From Oncomelania hupensis (lineage: Eukaryota > Mollusca > Gastropoda > Littorinimorpha > Pomatiopsidae), in NCBI GenBank assembly GCA_036898135.1, contig CM072525.1, positions 58,211,049 to 58,275,048 of the forward strand: 64,000 nucleotides of DNA, written 5' to 3'. Positions 1 through 11,338 of this stretch are shown here, piece after piece. Under the pieces are notes generated by a model. It was not told the origin of the DNA and did no database searches. It saw only the letters and a list, made by a program, of their open reading frames with translations. Every line of letters begins with the position of its first letter. The stretch's first letter is position 1. The position numbers and the translations under genes were made by a program.

Positions 1-510
1 CAATATGTCCTCTATCTGCTCTATGTCCACTATATCCTCTATCTGCACTATGTCCACTATGTCCTCTATCTGCACTATGTCCACTATGTCCTCTATCTGT
101 ACTATTTCCACTATGTCCTATATCTGCACTATGTCCACTATTTCCTCTATCTGCACTATGTCCACTATGTCCACTATCTGCACTATGTCCAATATGTCCT
201 CTATGTGCACCATGTCCACTATGTCCTCTATCTGCACTATGTCCACTATGTCCACTATCTGCACTATGTCCAGTGTCCTCTATCTAAACTATGTCCACTA
301 TGTCCCCTATCTGCGCTATGTCCACTATGTCCTCTATCTGCACTATGTCAACTATGTCCTCTATCTGCACTACGTCAGCTATGTCCATTACCTGCATAAT
401 GTCCACTATGTCCTCTATCTGCACTATTTCCAATATGTCCTATATCTGCAATATGTCCACTATCTGCACTATGCCCAATATGTCCTCTATCTGCACTATG
501 TCCACAATGT

Positions 511-728
511 CCTCTATGTGCACTATGTCCACTATGTCCTCTATGTGCACTATGTCCACTATGTCCTCTATGTGCACTATGTCCACTATGTCCTCTATGT
601 GCACTATGTCCACTATGTCCTCTATGTGCACTATGTCCACAATGTCCTCTATGTGCACTATGTCCACTATGTCCTCTATGTGCACTATGTCCACTATGTC
701 CTCTATGTGCACTATGTCCACTATGTCC
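511..728 (+). repeat. Local 27-bp subarray with the GTGCAC variant
   Basis: Eight successive 27-bp units carry CTATGTGCA in place of CTATCTGCA, with the variant starting near 514, 541, 568, 595, 622, 649, 676 and 703. The same place in other satellite blocks has fewer copies: about four near 53258-53360, two near 9640-9690 and 19210-19250, and one near 17135. This is a local expansion inside the higher-order repeat. Confidence 0.9.
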
Positions 729-3438
729 ATTACCTGTATAATGTCCATTATGTCCTCTATCTGATCTATGTCCAATATGTCCTCTATCTCCATTATGTCC
801 ACTATGTCCACTATGTCCTCTATGTCCACTATGTCCATTACCTGTATAATGTCCATTATGTCCTCTATCTGATCTATGTCCAATATGTCCTCTATCTGCA
901 CTATGAACTCTATCTCCACTATGTCCACTATGAACTCTATCTCCACTATGTCCACTATGTCCTCTATCTGCACTATGTCCAATATGTCCTCTATCAGCAC
1001 TATGTCCACTATCTGCACTATGTCCAATATGTCCACTCTCTGCACCATGTCCACTATGTCCTATATTTGCACTATGTCCACTATTTGCACTATGTCCAAT
1101 ATGTCCTCTATCTGCACTATGTCCACTATGTCCTCTATCTGCACTATGTCCACTATCAACACCGTGTCCACTTTGTCCTCTATCTGCACTATGTCGACTA
1201 TTTCCTCTATCTGCACTATGTCCACTATGTCCTCCATCTGCACTATGTCCACTATGTCCACTATCTGCACTATGTCCACTATGTCCTCTATGTGCACTAT
1301 GTCCACTATGTCTTCTATCTGCACTATGTCTGCACTATGCCCACTATCTACACCGTGTCCACTATGTCCTCTATCTGAACTATGTCCACTATTTCCTCTA
1401 TGTCCACTATATCCTCTATCTGAACTATGCCCACTATGTCCTCTATCTGAACTATGTCCACTATTTCCTCTATGTCCACTATATCCTCTATCTGCACTAT
1501 GTCCACTATGTCCTCTATCTGAACTATGTCCACTATTTCCTCTATGTCCACTATTTCCTCTATCTGCACTATGTCTACTATGTCCTCTATCTGCACTATA
1601 TCCACTATGTCCACTATCTTCACTATGTCCAATATGTCCTCTATCTGCACTATGTACTCTATCTGCACTATGTCCACTATGTCCTCTATCTTCACCATGT
1701 CAGCTATGTCCTCTTTTTGCATTATGTCCACTATGTCCTCTATCTGCATTATGTCCACTATGTCCACTATCTGCACTATGTCCACTATATCCTCTATCTG
1801 CACTATGTCCACTATTTCCTCTATCTGCGCTATGTCCACTATGTCCACTATCTGCACTATGTCCAATATGTCCTCTATCTGCAATATGTCCACTATTTCC
1901 TCTATCTGCAGTATGTCCACTATCTGCACTATGTCCACTATGTCCTCTATGTGCACCATGTCCACTATGTACTCTATCTGCAATATGTCCACTATCTGCA
2001 CTATGTCCACTATGTCCTCTATCTTCACTATGTCCTCTATCTGCACTATGTCCACTATGTCCTCTATCTGCACTATGTCCACTATGTCCTCTACCTGCAC
2101 TATGTCCACTATGTCCTCTATCTGCACTATGTCCACTATGTCCTCTATCTGCACTATGTCCACTATGTCCTCTATCTGCACTATGTCCACTATGTCCTCT
2201 ATCTGCACTATGTCCACTATGTCCTCATTATCTGCACTATGTCCACTATGTCCTCTATCTGCACTATGTCCACTATGTCCTCTATCTGCACTATGTCCAC
2301 TATGTCCTCTATCTTCACTATGTCAACTATGTCCTCTATCTGCACTACGTCAGCTATGTCCATTACCTGCATAATGTCCACTATGTCCTCTATCTGCACT
2401 ATTTCCAATATGTCCTCTATCTGCACTATGTCCACTATCAACACCGTATCCACTATGTCCTCTGCACTATGTCGACTATTTCCTCTATCTGCACTATGTC
2501 CACTATGTCCTCCAACTGCACTATGTCCACTATGTCCACTATCTGCACTATATCCACTATGTCCTCCATCTGCACTATGTCCACTATGTCCTCTATCTGC
2601 ATTATGTCCACTATGTCCACTTTCTCTATGATATGTCCAGTATGTCCTCTATCTGCACTATGTCCACTATCTGCATTATGTCCACTATGTCCACTATGTC
2701 CTCTATCTGCACTATGTCCACTATGTCCTCTATCTGCACTATATCCACTATCTGCACTATGTCCAATATGTCCTCTATCTGCACTATGTACTCTATCTGC
2801 ACTATGTCCACTATGTCCACTATCTGCACTATGTCCACTATGTCCTCTATGTGCACTATGTCCACTATGTCTTCTATCTGCACTATGTCCACTATGTCCT
2901 CTATCTGCACTATGCCCACTATCTACACCGTGTCCACTATGTCCTCTATCTGAACTATGTCCACTATTTCCTCTATGTCCACTATATCCTCTATCTGAAC
3001 TATGCCCACTATGTCCTCTATCTGAACTATGTCCACTATTTCCTCTATGTCCACTATATCCTCTATCTGCACTATGTCCACTATGTCCTCTATCTGAACT
3101 ATGTCCACTATTTCCTCTATGTCCACTATTTCCTCTATCTGCACTATGTCCACTATGTCCTCTATCTGCACTATATCCACTATGTCCACTATCTGCACTA
3201 TGTCCAATATGTCCTCTATCTGCACTATGTACTCTATCTGCACTATGTCCACTATGTCCTCTATCTTCACATGTCACTATGTCCTCTATCTGCACTATGT
3301 ACTCTATCTGCACTATGTCCACTATCTGCACTATGTCCAATATGTCCTCTATCTGCACTATGTCCTCTATCTGCACTATATCCACTATGTCCTCTATCTG
3401 CACTATGTCCACTATGTCCTCTATCTGCACTATGTACT

Positions 3439-4055
3439 CTATGTCCTCTATCTGCACTATGTCCTCTATCTGCACTATGTCCTCTATCTGCACTATGTCC
3501 TCTATCTGCACTATGTCCACTATCTGCACTATGTCCACTATCTGCACTATGTCCACTATCTGCACTATGTCCTCTATCTGCACTATGTCCTCTATCTGCA
3601 CTATGTCCTCTATCTGCACTATGTCCTCTATCTGCACTATGTCCACTATCTGCACTATGTCCACTATCTGCACTATGTCCACTATCTGCACTATGTCCAC
3701 TATCTGCACTATGTCCTCTATCTGCACTATGTCCTCTATCTGCACTATGTCCTCTATCTGCACTATGTCCACTATCTGCACTATGTCCACTATCTGCACT
3801 ATGTCCACTATCTGCACTATGTCCACTATCTGCACTATGTCCACTATCTGCACTATGTCCTCTATCTGCACTATGTCCACTATCTGCACTATGTCCTCTA
3901 TCTGCACTATGTCCTCTATCTGCACTATGTCCTCTATCTGCACTATGTCCTCTATCTGCACTATGTCCTCTATCTGCACTATGTCCTCTATCTGCACTAT
4001 GTCCTCTATCTGCACTATGTCCTCTATCTGCACTATGTCCTCTATTTGCACTATG
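3439..4055 (+). repeat. Homogeneous 18-bp dimer subarray
   Basis: Here the 27-bp trimer gives way to an 18-bp dimer, CTATCTGCA plus either CTATGTCCT or CTATGTCCA, repeated about 34 times with almost no other change. The two dimer types come in runs (about 4 T-type, 3 A-type, 4 T, 4 A, 3 T, 5 A, then a long T run). This suggests a second level of duplication of 7-8 dimers. Confidence 0.85.
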
Positions 4056-4979
4056 TCCAATATGTCCTCTATCAGCACTATGTCCACTATCTGCACTATG
4101 TCCAATATGTCCACTCTCTGCACCATGTCCACTATGTCCTATATTTGCACTATGTCCACTATTTGCACTATGTCCAATATGTCCTCTATCTGCACTATGT
4201 CCACTATGTCCTCTATCTGCACTATGTCGACTATTTCCTCTATCTGCACTATGTCCACTGTCACGGACCGGTTTTATACTATTTCGGTCCGATGACTTTT
4301 TGGTGTATTGTAGTCTATTCCTGTGTGAAGACATAAATAATAGTTTTTTTTTTATTGAAAACTGAATGCTGATTGGCTGAGCTAGTCATGTGACGACTGG
4401 CCAATCACATTCAAACGTGTAGCAGTCTCTTCTGGTGTGTACCACAGTGTGGTTGTGTTTGTACTTCTGGCAGCTGCGTCTGCAGGTATATATTTATTGT
4501 TTATCATTGAAATATTGTATTATGAACATAATAATAATTTAACCATGATTATATTCTACTTATTGTGGAATAAGAATTAATAATAGATAATTTTGATATT
4601 AGTATGAAGGATGGATAAGGGGGGTGATGGAGATGGTGGATCGTTGTATATTTTTTGAGTAACGAATTGAAATTGGATTAGTATTTGATTTGAGGTTGAA
4701 ACCTCAACTTGCAATGTATAGTATTATATTTATTTTTGTGAATGAAAGTAATTAGCGGCAAGAATGTAATAATAAGTGTTATAATTAGTTTTACAATTTT
4801 AACGTATGTGTGAACTGTGTTCTACACATATGAGATTTGAATCATATGTTGCTGGTCTGGTCCTGTCACAGAGAGAGAAAAGGTATATGTGGTAATACAG
4901 AAAAGTCTATGTATCGAGATATTTAGTGGGGAAAAACTTGTATGTTTTCAGAAGTCTCCGGCTGAGGGGCCTCGAGGCA

Positions 4980-5270
4980 AAGAGAGAGAAAGAAGAAGAA
5001 GAAGAAGAAGAAGAAGAAGAATAATGAGAGTAAGCAGAAGAAGAAGAGAAAGAGAAAGAGAATGAGAAAGAAGAAGTAAAGGAGAAGGAGAAGAAGTCGT
5101 GAAGAAGAAGAAGAAGAATAAGAAGAAGAAGAAGAGGATATCACAAGAGAAGAGCCAAAGAAGACGAGAAGGCGAAGAAGAGGGAGAAGAGGAAGGAGAA
5201 GAAGACGGAGGAGACGAAGGGGCCAGAGAAGAAGCCAAAGAAGAAGACGAAGAAGAAGACGAGAGAAGCA
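4980..5270 (+). repeat. GAA-rich polypurine tract
   Basis: Nearly 300 bases of imperfect GAA/GAAG repeat with almost no pyrimidines on this strand. It sits inside the presumed LTR. Both strands give low-complexity frames (Lys/Glu-rich on the plus, Ser/Leu-rich on the minus) that I do not regard as genes. Confidence 0.9.
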
Positions 5271-5274
5271 ACCA

Positions 5275-5515
5275 CTGCTACATCATGCAACCCCTGCTAC
5301 ATCATCAGCAGCAGCAACCACTGCTACATCATCAGCAGCAGTAGCAACCGCTACCACATCATCATCATCATCAGCAGCAGCAGCAGCAACCGCTACCACG
5401 TCAGCAGCAGTAGCAACCGCTACCACATCATCATCAGCAGCAGCAGCAGCAGCAACCGCTACCCCAGCAGTAGCAGCAGCAACGGCGGCAGCGGCCACAA
5501 CAGCAGCAGCGACAG
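5275..5515 (+). repeat. CAG/CATCAT-rich imperfect tandem repeat
   Basis: Repeated blocks of CATCATCAT and CAGCAGCAG are separated by CAACCGCTACCA. The tract directly follows the purine tract and lies in the same presumed LTR. Confidence 0.85.
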
Positions 5516-6113
5516 CAACGATAGACAGGGGAGAAACCCCAAGGATAGTTAGAAAGGCCAAGGATAAGGAAAGGAAGACAGTGTATAGATATAGACAGAC
5601 AGAGGATTAAAAGGAAACGAAAGACAGACAGCGAAGTCTGTCCTCCATGAGACTCTTGGTAACTCTCTTTGTCGACGGGACTGGGACCTCATTGGTATTA
5701 TTGTGACTAGTGACACTTGGATTAACTGACCAGATCGATATTGGTTTATTGGGACTGGTGACAGTTGGATTTTCTGACTGAGAGTTATTTGTGGGTTTGT
5801 GAGATCAGTGTACAATCTCCCGGATTATTCCTTGGAACTTTATGTGTGTGATTTGTGAATGATATATTAATTCACGGATTGTTTCTACAAAGTACGTGAG
5901 TACCAAAACTATATATATACATATTTTTCCATATTATTGATTGGGTGGTTTGTACTGATGTAAACTTTGTTGATTCTTGTTTATTTTCTAGTAATAGAAG
6001 GGGGTGTGACAGCAAAAGAAGTTTTGAGAGTTAGGAAGTGTGAGACGGGCGAACACGCAGAATATTCACGCACGCATACACGCAATTCTTGATAATAACC
6101 CCTTTCGTTACAG

Positions 6114-6131
6114 TGGTGACCCTGAAACCCG
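6114..6131 (+). other. Putative primer-binding site
   Basis: TGGTGACCCTGAAACCCG starts two bases after the presumed LTR end. It resembles the TGGTGACCCTGACGTG site of the minus-strand Gypsy element at 39881-39897. The tRNA it would pair with was not identified. Confidence 0.5.
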
Positions 6132-7219
6132 TAGTTAGTTAGTGGGAGTTAGGTTATTAAATAATCTTAGTGGGAGTTTATATTGTGGGATTTATTTGAA
6201 TAAGTATAAGATTGAACAGTAGAAGAGTTTGGTATAAATTTTGGGCACTTAACTTTGGTGTGCTAGGAGTAAGTGTGTACTGTGTAACTGACTTGCTAAA
6301 TTGTTGTTTTCATTTCTTTTTGGGTAGTATGTTGTTGTTTATATAGATTGTACCCCGTCTCCGATTCTTTCCTTACGGGTCTGATTCTTTGTATAGTTCT
6401 GGGATCAGAAAGGGCTTAGATTCATTTTTCTTCCTGTTGTATATATATATTGCTAATTCTAGTTCAGCTATTCAGTATTGTTTTGTTTTCTTCTATACTT
6501 ATTAGGATCCTGTCTTGTATAGTTATAGTTGTCACATCCCTATTTTAGTTGTTGTAGGTGTTTAGGATTTATTTTTGGCATTTTAACGGAACTTCCGGTG
6601 TTTTCTAGCCGAAGTGGAACTTAGTTGTTTTTCTATTGATTTCTTGTATTCTATTGTACCGATATTAGTTTAGAATTTTATTTCTCTCTTTGTTGTGTTG
6701 TGATGTTGTTGTCGTTGTTTGTTTATTTAGTATAGTGTGTCATTATTATTATTATTTGTTTTGTTTCTTTGTTTTCATTTCAAAACAAATTACTTGTACT
6801 ATTTCACCTGTCATAATTTAGATTTGAATATTGGTAGTTATTAATTGTTGCATTTAGTATGGTTTTCTAATACTTGCTTGTACTTAGACTGAATATAATC
6901 TAAACATTGTTTCTCTTTTCTTTCATGGTATGCTGTTTGTTTGACTTGAACTTGTTTTCATTTCGAAATAATTTCCTTGTGTCAAACTTGAACTTGCATT
7001 GATTTCGAAATACTTTTCATCTGACAAACTTCGCTTGCTTCGATTTTGAATAATTTTCTTTTGACAAATTTGAAGTTGCTTTTGATTTTTGTAATAATTC
7101 TGGCCTTGTGGAACTTGGGAAAATAATTTTTGACTTGTATAACTTAAAGTTATTTGCTGAATTGTCACTTGCATTCTTCTTACTTTTAGTAATTTATTTT
7201 CTTTTGAATTCAACTGATC
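6132..7219 (+). other. Untranslated leader, no gene seen
   Basis: This AT-rich stretch between the primer-binding-like site and the gag start has no coding sequence that I recognise. The short minus-strand frame at 6923-7213 has no recognisable domain. Confidence 0.6.
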
Positions 7220-8245
7220 ATGGCTTCTGCTGAGGAATATGATACTCTGTTTAATTCATTTTTGACTCAAGCCCAGAAGTTAGGTTTTTCTGACGAAAAG
7301 CTACAGCAGTACATTGAGCAGTGTTTTCAGAGACAAACAGGAACAGAGAGAAAAAAAATTGCAGTTAGAACAGGATGCTAAAAAATTGCAGTTCGAACAG
7401 GATGCTAAAAAATTGCAGTTAGAACAGGAACTGGAACGGGAAAAGGTTAAACAGGAAAGAGAGGAAAAACGATTTCAGTTAGAACAGAATGCTAAAAGAG
7501 AAGAACAGGAAAAGGAAAGGAATTGAAGATATTGCAGATGTCCACTTGATAGGTCCTCTAAGCTGGAAATTGAACTTCAGTCTATGCACTATTGCACTAT
7601 GTCCACTACCCCTATCGGAGATCTAATCCTTCGTTTCCAAATTGCCCCACTATGTCTTCAAAGAAGATAGGGATGACATTGATTCTTTTTCTATGTCCTA
7701 TTTGAAGCACTATGCTAAAGCTCTTAATTATGATAGCAGTATGTTGTTTACCTCTAACTGCACTTAGAAGGTCCGGCTTTACTATGTCCACTATGTCTTT
7801 GTCTGCTACCGGTACAGTTTCATATGATGATCTTGATGGATTCAGAGAAAAATTCAGATCAGTTAGGCCTGAAGTGGGGGAAAGTTTTGTAACTTTTTCA
7901 AAGCGTTTTTCTCACTTGTTGGAAAGATGGATCCAACTGTCAGATTGTGAAAAGACTTTTGATGGACTATGGAATCTGATTTTGTGTGAGCAGTTTATTG
8001 CTTCTGTTTCGAGAGATCTCGCCGTGTTTTTGAAAGAAAGAAATTTGGCAAAATTCGCGGCTTTGATAGACAGTGCTGAAGCATTTCGCATGGCTCACCC
8101 GGAAAAGAAACTGGCACGGAAGTCAGATGACTCGATTTTTGCATCCGCGTCTATTTCTCAGAATGTGCCCACTCAGAATCAATTTCGTGGGACGGGTCAA
8201 AGATGGAATAATTTCAGGGGATCGGGATTTCGTGGCTCTCTGCGT
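7220..8245 (+). pseudogene. Degenerate Gypsy gag gene
   Basis: An ATG at 7220 opens a short reading frame with the same kind of N-terminus as the gag at 39011 (minus) in this window. It is soon frameshifted into a Glu/Gln/Lys-rich coiled coil (7314-7526). A later frame (7775-8245) matches the central gag region: the YDDL and REKFRS segments, then the AHPEK and FRG-rich tail that also appear in the 37.5-38.3 kb gag. Between them (7581-7806) the reading frame is disturbed, and 9-bp satellite-like motifs lie exactly where the coding sequence departs from its relative. The gene stops abruptly at the inverted LTR arm before any zinc knuckle or protease. It is non-functional as assembled. Confidence 0.75.
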
Positions 8246-8661
8246 TTCAACCTCAAATCAAATACTAATCCAATTTCAATTCGTTACTCAAAAATATACA
8301 ACGATCCACCATCTCCATCACCCCCCTTATCCATTCTATTATTAATTCTTATTCCACAATAAGTAGAATATAATCATGGTTAAATTATTATTATGTTCAT
8401 AATACAATATTTCAATGATAAACAATAAATATATACCTGCAGACGCAGCTGCCAGAAGTACAAACACAACCACACTGTGGTACACACCAGAAGAGACTGC
8501 TACACGTTTGAATGTGATTGGCCAGTCGTCACATGACTAGCTCAGCCAATCAGCATTCAGTTTTCAATAAAAAAATATATTATTTATGTCTTCACACAGG
8601 AATAGACTACAATACACCAAAAAGTCATCGGACCGAAATAGTATAAAACCGGTCCGTGACA
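8246..8661 (-). repeat. Inverted copy of the LTR outer end
   Basis: This is the reverse complement of about 4259-4701, ending in the same terminal CCGTGACA. It lacks about 25 bases that correspond to roughly 4580-4608 of the left arm and otherwise shows only a few small differences. It forms a long terminal inverted repeat with the left end. Confidence 0.95.
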
Positions 8662-10666
8662 TCCACTATGTCCTCCATCTGCACTATGTCCACTATGTCC
8701 ACTATCTGCACTATGTCCACTATGTCCTCTATGTGCACTATATCCACTATGTCTTCTATCTGCACTATGTCCACTATGTCCTCTATCTGCACTATGCCCA
8801 CTATCTACACCATGTCCACTATGTCCTCTATCTGAACTATGTCCACTATTTCCTCTATGTCCACTATATCCTCTATCTGAACTATGCCCACTATGTTCTC
8901 TATCTGAACTATGTCCACTATTTCCTCTATGTCCACTATATCCTCTATCTGCACTATGTCCACTATGTCCTCTATCTGAACTATGTCCACTATTTCCTCT
9001 ATGTCCACTATTTCCTCTATCTGCACTATGTCCTCTATCTGCACTATATCCACTATGTCCACTATCTGCACTATGTCCAATATGTCCTCTAGCTGCACTA
9101 TGTACTCTATCTGCACTATGTCCACTATGTCCTCTATCTGCACTATGTCCTCTTTTTGCATTATGTCCACTATGTCCTCTATCTGCCTTATGTCCACTAT
9201 GTCCACTATCTGCACTATGTCCAATATGTCCTCTATCTGCAATATGTCCACTATTTCCTCTATCTGCAGTATGTCCACTATGTCCACTATCTGCACTATG
9301 TCCACTATGTCCTCTATCTGCACTATGTCCACTATGTCCACTATCTGCACTATGTCCACTATGTCCTCTATGTGCACCATGTCCACTATGTACTCTATCT
9401 GCAATATGTCCACTATCTGCACTATGTCCACTATGTCCTCTATCTTCACTATGTCCTCTATCTGCACTATGTCAACTATGTCCTCTATCTGCACTACGTC
9501 AGCTATGTCCATTACCTGCATAATGTCCACTATGTCCTCTATCTGCACTATTTCCAATATGTCCTACATCTGCAATATGTCCACTATCTGCACTATGTCC
9601 ACTATGTCCTCTATCTCCATTATGTCCACTATGTCCTCTATGTGCACTATGTCCACTATGTCCTCTATGTGCACTATGTCCACTATGTCCAATACCTGTA
9701 TAATGTCCATTATGTCCTCTATCTGATCTATGTCCAATATGTCCTCTATCTGCACTATGAACTCTATCTCCACTATGTCCACTATGTCCTCTATCTGTAC
9801 TATCTCCACTATGTCCTCTATCTGCACTATGTCCACTATGTCCTCTATTTGCACTATGTCCAATATGTCCTCTATCAGCACTATATCCACTATCTGCATT
9901 ATGTCCAATATGTCCACTCTCTTCACTATGTCCACTATGTCCTATATTTGCACTATGTCCACTATTTGCACTATGTCCAATATGTCCTCTATCTGCACTA
10001 TGTCCACTATGTCCTCTATCTGCACTATGTCCACTATCAACACCGTATCCACTATGTCCTCTGCACTATGTCGACTATTTCCTCTATCTGCACTATGTCC
10101 ACTATGTCCTCCAACTGTACTATGTCCACTATGTCCACTATCTGCACTATATCCACTATGTCCTCCATCTGCACTATGTCCACTATGTCCTCTATCTGCA
10201 TTATGTCCACTATGTCCACTTTCTCTGTGATATGTCCAGTATGTCCTCTATCTGCACTATGTCCACTATCTGCATTATGTCCACTATGTCCACTATGTCC
10301 TCTATCTGCACTATGTCCACTATGTCCTCTATCTGCACTATATCAACTATCTGCACTATGTCCAATATGTCCTCTATCTGCACTATGTACTCTATCTGCA
10401 CTATGTCCACTATCTGCACTATGTCCACTATGTCCTCTATGTGCACTATGTCCACTATGTCTTCTATCTGCACTATGTCCACTATGTCCTCTATCTGCAC
10501 TATGCCCACTATCTACACCGTGTCCACTATGTCCTCTATCTGAACTATGTCCACTATTTCCTCTATGTCCACTATATCCTCTATCTGAACTGTGCCCACT
10601 ATGTCCTCTATCTGAACTATGTCCACTATTTCCTCTATGTCCATTATATCCTCTATCTGCACTATG
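8662..10666 (+). repeat. 9-bp satellite array, block B
   Basis: The same satellite resumes directly after the inverted-LTR element. It carries the higher-order markers in the same order as block A, including the TCTTCACTATG, CTACGTCAG, TGATCTATG and CAACACCG variants. It stops at the insertion point of an RTE LINE. Confidence 0.97.
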
Positions 10667-11326
10667 GCCCTGTTTAAAAGACAGCAGCAACCAATCACCA
10701 TTGGAGAAAGCAACCTAACAGAAGTTACCTCCTTCACCTACCTGGGTAGCATTGTAACAGCAACAGGTGGTTCTGACGAGGACATCAAAGCCAGAATTGG
10801 GAAAGCAAGATTCGCATTTGTCACCTTGAAACCACTTTGGAGATCTACATCTTTCTCTCTCCGGACCAAACTGCGGATCTTCAACAGCAATGTGAAGTCC
10901 GTTCTCCTTTACGGCTCAGAGTCCTGGAGAGTCACCAACACCTTGACAAAGAAGCTCCAAGTGTTCATCAATGGTTGTCTTCGGAACATCCTGAAGATCA
11001 GATGGACGGACAAAGTAAAGAACACGGACCTGTGGCAGCGGACGAATCAAGACCCCATCGACCGGCAGATTGCCAGGCGGAAGTGGCGCTGGGTGGGACA
11101 CACTTTGCGGAAACCCCAACGGGACATCACACGGCAGGCCCTACAGTGGAATCCTCAGGGGAAGAGGAAGGTTGGTCGTCCCAAGACGACCTGGAAGCGT
11201 TCCTGTGAGGAGGAGATGAAGAGCTGCAACCTGTCATGGGGTGAACTGAAAAAGGCTGCCCAGAACCGAGTGCGCTGGAGAACTGTTGTGGAGGCCCTTT
11301 GTTCCACGCGGAATTCAAGGAATTAA
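10667..11326 (+). pseudogene. RTE reverse transcriptase, C-terminal fragment
   Basis: About 219 codons remain open to a stop at 11324-11326. The fragment begins with the FTYLGSIVT block that follows the RT palm in RTE elements. It continues through LLYGSESW, the conserved RIRWTDKV-like block (here KIRWTDKV) and a WVGHTLRKP motif, then the GRPKTTW segment that are typical of the RTE C-terminus. The endonuclease and the catalytic part of RT are absent because the copy is 5'-truncated, so it cannot be active. No internal stop or frameshift is seen, which suggests a fairly young insertion. An upstream extension of this frame into the satellite is an artefact of the stop-free repeat. Confidence 0.88.
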
Positions 11327-11338
11327 GCAAGTAAGCAA
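10667..11338 (+). mobile_element. 5'-truncated RTE-type LINE
   Basis: A 672-bp insertion is flanked by GCACTATG at 10659-10666 and 11339-11346, an 8-bp repeat that fits a target duplication, although the satellite itself contains this word. It carries only the end of the RTE reverse-transcriptase protein and a very short 3' end with an AAGCAAGTAAGCAAG tail. RTE elements typically have short 3' ends with simple-repeat tails and are often 5'-truncated, and both features fit. Confidence 0.85.

Larger units (their letters stand above)
1..4258 (+). repeat. 9-bp satellite array, block A
   Basis: The block is built without spacers from 9-bp monomers, chiefly CTATGTCCA, CTATGTCCT and CTATCTGCA, most often cycling as a 27-bp trimer. 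Rare variants (TCTAAAC, TGATCTATG, CAACACCG, TCTACACCG) recur in the same order in other blocks and mark a higher-order repeat. No monomer contains a stop in any frame, so the block reads open in all six frames (for example a plus-strand frame from 876 to 4295). The translations are plain 3-residue periodicities and are not taken as genes. The block runs off the left edge of the window and ends at the TCCAC target site of the next element. Confidence 0.97.
4259..6112 (+). repeat. Probable long terminal repeat (about 1.85 kb)
   Basis: The stretch opens with TGTCAC and closes with GTTACA immediately before TGGTGACCC, the usual LTR-to-primer-binding-site layout. The other Gypsy element, at 32439-40662, has the same arrangement (LTR end, then TTTGGTGACCCTG). 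Because no direct second LTR exists, the inner boundary is inferred. It contains an ATAAATAA-type polyadenylation-like sequence near 4333, a purine-rich GAA tract (about 4980-5270) and a CAG/CAT-rich tract (about 5275-5515), both unusual for an LTR. Confidence 0.6.
4259..8661 (+). mobile_element. LTR-type gag element with inverted terminal LTR sequences
   Basis: The unit begins TGTCACGG and ends CCGTGACA and is flanked on both sides by TCCAC (4254-4258 and 8662-8666), a perfect 5-bp target duplication. The left end looks like a long LTR (4259-6112) followed by a primer-binding-like TGGTGACCCTG and a degenerate Gypsy gag. Instead of protease, integrase, RT and a direct 3' LTR, the right end (8246-8661) is the reverse complement of the first ~440 bases of the left end, including the very terminus. 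The two arms differ mainly by one ~25-base deletion and a few homopolymer changes. It may be an LTR retrotransposon integrated from a palindromic or rearranged cDNA, or a terminal-inverted-repeat element that captured gag. Termini, duplication and inverted arms are seen directly; the mechanism is inference. Confidence 0.8.

Noticed and set aside
1..4258. Telomeric repeat
   Set aside because: Monomers do not match TTAGGG or other known telomere repeats, and the array carries internal variants and insertions.
5..4295. Very long reading frames in the satellite on both strands (up to about 1140 codons), repeating MST/MSS/ICT, HYV/LYL, CPL/SAL, DIV/QIE or GHS/ADR
   Set aside because: They exist in all frames because the 9-bp monomers lack stops; there is no domain, no codon bias, and they begin and end at element borders.
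4923..5344. Lys/Glu-rich and Ser/Leu-rich frames in the GAA tract
   Set aside because: Translations of simple repeat inside a presumed LTR.
11286..11326. Plus-strand frame joining the RTE 3' end to satellite
   Set aside because: Overlap of the RTE end with stop-free satellite; not a fusion gene.
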